Below, piece after piece: positions 61,001-64,000 of a stretch of 64,000 nt of DNA. This DNA comes from Chondrosia reniformis. Lineage: Eukaryota; Porifera; Demospongiae; Chondrillida; Chondrillidae. Below the pieces are notes generated by a model. That model saw nothing but the letters and a program-made list of their open reading frames with translations. It had not been told where the DNA came from and did not search any database. Each line of letters starts with the position of its first letter. Positions within the stretch are counted from its first letter, which is position 1. Location of the stretch: contig OX359199.1 of the NCBI GenBank assembly GCA_947172415.1, forward strand, positions 1,576,001 to 1,640,000, written 5' to 3'. A program made the translations under genes and the position numbers.

Positions 61001-63321
61001 TGCTGGTATAAAAATTGCCAAAGTTAGTTGAAGTTGTTGTTACATACGTATTTCGTCCGCTGCTGCTTCTTTATGAATTAGCTTTTTCTGCAGTATGGCT
61101 ATGTTTTACATGACAACCATAAGAAGGCGTTTCAAACTCAATTCAAAATTGAAGAGAGTGTACCACCAGAAGGGATTGCCACAACAAAGGTGAACATAAT
61201 AATGTCTTTTCTGTAATTCTCCTCAGAAATTGTTACTTAATTTGGAGTGCAGGGGATTGAGAATTTAGCAAGCATTACATACGTACTTGCTTTATGCTAA
61301 ATAATAGATTTTGTATGTGTGTACACTTAAAGTTAATGTACGTACCTACGTATGTTTAAATGTGTGTTGATAGATGCATTTACTAACATGCAGAGTTGTA
61401 GACGTACTTAAAAATCATTTTTGTAGGGAATAGAAGGATTGCTTTAATAACCAATCATAAATTTATGTATGTGTACAGTTTTTAGCCTTACTTTGTATCA
61501 TTTCATAGAAAATGACAGATGAGATTTCAGACAGTAAACCAGTTCTTGATAACGATCCAGTTATTATGAAACAGCCTCCTCAGCAATCTATGCCCACAAA
61601 AAATGAGCCAGCACCTGTTCCTTTTCAGCTTCCTAAAATTGCTAACTTAGAGATTAGATCTGAGCATCAGGAACCATCATTACCTCCACCTAAAGTGTTG
61701 TCACCGCCCACCTCGTCTGGTCAAGTGCACCATAGGCCAAACCCAGCTATTGGGTTCCCTAACAGAGCTTTAAAGGAAGCATCACCAACTGAGCCTGTCA
61801 CTGAATTTGCTAAATCAGGAATAAAACTGCCCATGCCTACTGGTAAACCATTATCACCAGCTAATCCACAGGTTTCCCAGGTTGCAGTGGGCTCAAGTAT
61901 GTCTCCAAAGCCTGTACCTCCAACCATGGCACCCAAGCCAGCTAGTAGACAAGGTGCAAAGATCCCTCCGCCTACAGCTCCACGCCCTTCTCATAAGAAA
62001 CCTAGTCCTCCATTAACAGAAGATGATACTGTTGGAACACCTCCATCTCAAATAAAGAAGAAACCTCCACCAGCCCCTCCACCCAGAGATGGAAGCCAGC
62101 TGACTCATAAACTAGATGCCGAAGCTATTAGACGGGAACCTTCAAACAGTCCCCCAAGGTCCCACCCCACTCAGTTGGCGGATGCACACCAAAGTCCACC
62201 CACCCGACCATTATTTAAGAAGCCACCCCCACCAGTGGCGCCTAAAAGAGGACAGCCCTTGGTCACAAACCAAAATGCCTCTTCAATCCAACCTAAACCC
62301 AGTAATATTCCTTTGACTCCATCCTCTCAGAGTGTTAAGGTTACTGTAACAAATTCATTGCAGTCTTCACCAACTGCCTCCCAGCCACTAGTATCACAGA
62401 CGGATGGAGCATCTTACTTACAGAAAACTGAAAAAATGGAATCTTTTACAAAGTTACCCACAGTGAGTCAAGTTGTACATCCTACCAGGCAAGGCCAGCC
62501 TCCAGCTGAACCTATTTTCAGGCAGCCTGAGCCACCATCTAGGCAGCCTGATCCTCCTCTAAGACACCCTGATCCTCCTCCAAGACACCCTGATCCTCCT
62601 CCAAGACAACCTGAGCCACCATCTAGGCAGCCTGATCCTCCTCTAAGACAGCCTGATCCACCATCTAGGCAGCCTGATCCAACATTTAGACACCCTGATC
62701 CTCCTCCAAGACAGCCTGATCCACCATCTAGGCAGCCTGTTCCTCCTTCAAGACAGCCTGATCCTCCTTCAAGACAGCCTGATCCTCCTTTAAGACAGCC
62801 TGTTCCTCCTCCAAGACAGCCTGAGCCACCATCTAGACAGCCTGAGCCACCATCTAGACAGCCTGATCCAACATCTAGACAGCCTGATCCTCCTCCAAGA
62901 CAGCCTGATCCTCCTCCAAGACAGCCTGTTCCTCCATCTCGATACCCCAATAATGCTCCCCAGCTTCCCGAGCAGTCACCTAGATTCCCAAATCAGGAAG
63001 TAACTCCTTTAAATCTTCCCTTTGGAGAGGTTCGTAATTCCTCTTCTGTGGTTGGTCATTCCCATGAATTCAGTAACTATCCGTGGTTCCATGGTAAAAT
63101 TTCAAGAGATGAGGCCCAAAAACGACTGGCTGATGTTGGATTAGTGAATGGGTATGTTATCACTACTGTGTAATGTTTTAACTTTAGTGCATCATTCTGA
63201 TTTTGTTGTCATTTCCTCATTTTTCAGGGTATACTTGATTAGAGAGAGCAGTACAGTAATTGGTTCCTATGTTCTTACTATGTTTGCTTATGGTACATTC
63301 AGAAACTTTCAGATTCAAAGA
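52037..63321 (+). CDS. SAM-RA-PH-proline-rich-SH2 adaptor (MRL/Grb7-like), 3' end beyond window
   Basis: Exons: 52037-52134, 52287-52533, 57625-57882, 58471-58812, 59044-59067 (24 nt), 59227-59661, 60169-60396, 60479-60589, 60927-61022, 61094-61189, 61509-63151, 63228-63321, all phase-consistent. Domains in order: SAM (VKKWLETKGLPQYYKMF, LDAIGITDRKHRDIIQG); acidic linker NPFDQFESMWADIDNMLEDM, like the N terminus of RIAM/lamellipodin; RA (KKVVIKVYTDDGSSKAVVLD); PH (VPEIEGVLYMKDGYKKPWKK, SGLYFSTKGKSK, FCFCLKPAKSS); a 440-residue proline-rich stretch with SH3-type motifs (KKPPPAPPPRD) and about 20 heptads; SH2 (YPWFHGKISRDEAQKRL, VYLIRESSTVIGSYVL) with the phosphotyrosine Arg kept. The RA-PH tandem binds GTP-Ras/Rap and phosphoinositides in known members. 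The SH2 runs off the window. Inferred: links Ras/Rap and tyrosine-kinase signals to actin or adhesion. Confidence 0.9.
53636..53790 (+). repeat. Dispersed repeat family R, copy 3
   Basis: ACACCATTTCAACATGCTAC, TTTTAGAGTAAAAGGACTAT, AGAGCTTTGGATGAGGATAC and CTTTACTGGGCCAGATG in order. It is the best-preserved of the copies with a central AGGGAAC block. Confidence 0.65.
54576..54690 (+). repeat. Dispersed repeat family R, copy 4
   Basis: ACACCATTTTTCATACATGC, TTTTAGAGTAAATGCCTATA, AGAGCTTTGAGAATAATCCT and TTCTTTCACAGTGGGC follow the order of copy 3, with a deletion in the GATGAGGATACA block. Confidence 0.65.
54928..55335 (+). repeat. 56-57-bp minisatellite
   Basis: Seven to eight units containing TGTACATTGCAATTATCTAG and ATGTTCTCCAGTGTATGAAT. 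The left units carry ACCATTGGTA and the right ones TCTGTTGTAA, a two-variant block pattern that suggests stepwise expansion from two founder units. Confidence 0.92.
56629..56850 (+). repeat. Dispersed repeat family R, copy 5
   Basis: Diverged copy: AACACCATTTTCCTTGAAAC, TACTTAGAGTAGATG, CCTATAGAGCTTGTGATTGA and GGACACAAACAG, then an ACTGTTTCTGGGAAT end that also occurs after copy 1 (GCTGCTTCTGGGAATTCC near 7320). Confidence 0.5.
62518..62940 (+). repeat. 21-bp coding minisatellite, about 20 heptads
   Basis: Units of the type AGGCAGCCTGATCCTCCTCT encode SRQPDPP heptads with variants (LRHPDPP, PRQPEPP, SRQPVPP). Frame is kept throughout because the unit is 21 bp. It lies in the proline-rich exon of the SAM-RA-PH-SH2 gene. 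High nucleotide similarity suggests recent expansion and likely length polymorphism. Confidence 0.93.
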
Positions 63322-63656
63322 GTAAGTTCGCTACTTTGTTGGCGAATGGATTGTCCATCAGCATCGAGTACCAGTGTTGTTATGACATGCTATAAAACTA
63401 CGTACATACATACGTACATATACTGTAGTAATATCCAGTGGTGTTTATTATTTGCATATACTGTAGTAGAGTGCCATTCTGGTGACTAACATTTAGTTCT
63501 AGCTAACTATTAAGCTTGTTCATAAAATTTTGGCCTAGCATGGCCAGAGAGTTTCCCCTGCCAGAGTAGTCTAGATAACAATTGCACTGAATATATGTAC
63601 GTACATTAAAATACTGCTCCTTCAAGTAGGAATTTACGTATATACTAACTCATTTG

Positions 63657-63770
63657 AGCCATTTAGTCCCAGGCTGCCATTTTGGCCCCGGGCTGCCATT
63701 TTGGCCCCGGGCTGCCATTTTGTCCCGGGCTGCCATTTTGTCCCAGGCTGCCATTTTGCTCAAGGTTGAC
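63657..63770 (+). repeat. 20-bp minisatellite in the last visible intron
   Basis: About five units of GGGCTGCCATTTTGGCCCC type (later units GGGCTGCCATTTTGTCCC), drifting to CTCAAGGTTGACATTTT at the right end. Intron between the visible SH2 exon and the exon(s) beyond the window. Confidence 0.85.
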
Positions 63771-64000
63771 ATTTTTATTTTGTTGATCACCCCAATTACA
63801 CCACATGGGCTGATGCGTCAAATGCAAGTAATACATAATGAGTCAGTTTCATACAGTTTACTTGACTGTCTTATAACATTTGGAATGATCAAATGAGGCA
63901 CCCTTCCTCAGTTCGGTTTAAGGAACACAGATCAATCTTTTGAAAGGATCATCTTTTGACTTTAGAGCATGCAGTTTTGTTTTCTCTTCTTGGTTGTCAG

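Noticed and set aside
62468-62950. 160-codon Gly/Cys-rich frame on the minus strand
   Set aside because: It is the antisense shadow of the proline heptad repeat; a 21-bp unit keeps every frame open.

Overview
This window is animal nuclear DNA. It is AT-rich and intron-rich, with small exons, GT-AG introns mostly of 50 to 1000 bp, and short spaces between genes. The gene set (a TPR-CHAT protein fused to a degenerate STAND ATPase, a ZU5/CARD protein, a tandem family of intronless beta-1,3-galactosyltransferases, and a Grb7/MRL-like adaptor with extra domains) and the density of short inverted-repeat elements suggest a sponge, most likely a demosponge such as Amphimedon. That placement is inference from gene content and style. 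No ribosomal or mitochondrial marker is present.

Layout, left to right. 1-7968 (+): the 3' part of a ZU5-domain gene ending in a CARD-like module, with tandemly duplicated death-fold-like exons at its 5' end. 8254-19890 (+): a complete 22-exon V-ATPase V0 subunit a gene (868 codons), whose introns hold several small DNA-transposon derivatives. 19891-22436: intergenic, with a GC-rich block of unknown origin. 22437-27028 (+): a 19-exon cyclic-nucleotide-binding-domain gene like CNBD2, whose first coding exon is only the ATG. 27336-34600 (-): a 13-exon GPR155/LYCHOS-type gene (PIN-like transporter, GPCR-like bundle, DEP domain). 35378-41706 (-): a multi-exon TPR-CHAT-STAND gene. 42432-43646 (+): an intronless kelch protein, head-to-head with the previous gene. 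44091-51497 (-): a cluster of three intact GT31 galactosyltransferase-like genes and two decayed copies, separated by a MITE and minisatellites. 52037 to beyond the right edge (+): a gene for a SAM-RA-PH-proline-rich-SH2 adaptor with a first large intron of 5 kb.

Functional themes. Three genes look linked to signalling or innate defence: ZU5/CARD, TPR-CHAT-STAND, and the SAM-RA-PH-SH2 adaptor. Two belong to endolysosomal membranes: V-ATPase subunit a, and the LYCHOS-like protein, whose human counterpart signals lysosomal cholesterol to mTORC1. The galactosyltransferase cluster would act in the Golgi. Nothing in the sequence shows co-regulation, except that the CHAT and kelch genes share one 0.7-kb divergent promoter region.

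Most promising for a second look: (i) the SAM-RA-PH-Pro-SH2 protein, which combines features of the MRL (RIAM/lamellipodin) and Grb7/10/14 families; (ii) the TPR-CHAT protease with an intact His/Cys pair fused to a STAND-like domain that has lost its P-loop lysine; (iii) a V-ATPase exon whose splice acceptor and 5' coding end are tandemly repeated every 53 bp; (iv) gene-conversion-like homogenisation of the catalytic core in the galactosyltransferase cluster. Exon borders were assigned by eye from GT/AG sites plus reading-phase continuity, and no transcript data were available. No retrovirus-like or other virus-like element was recognised.
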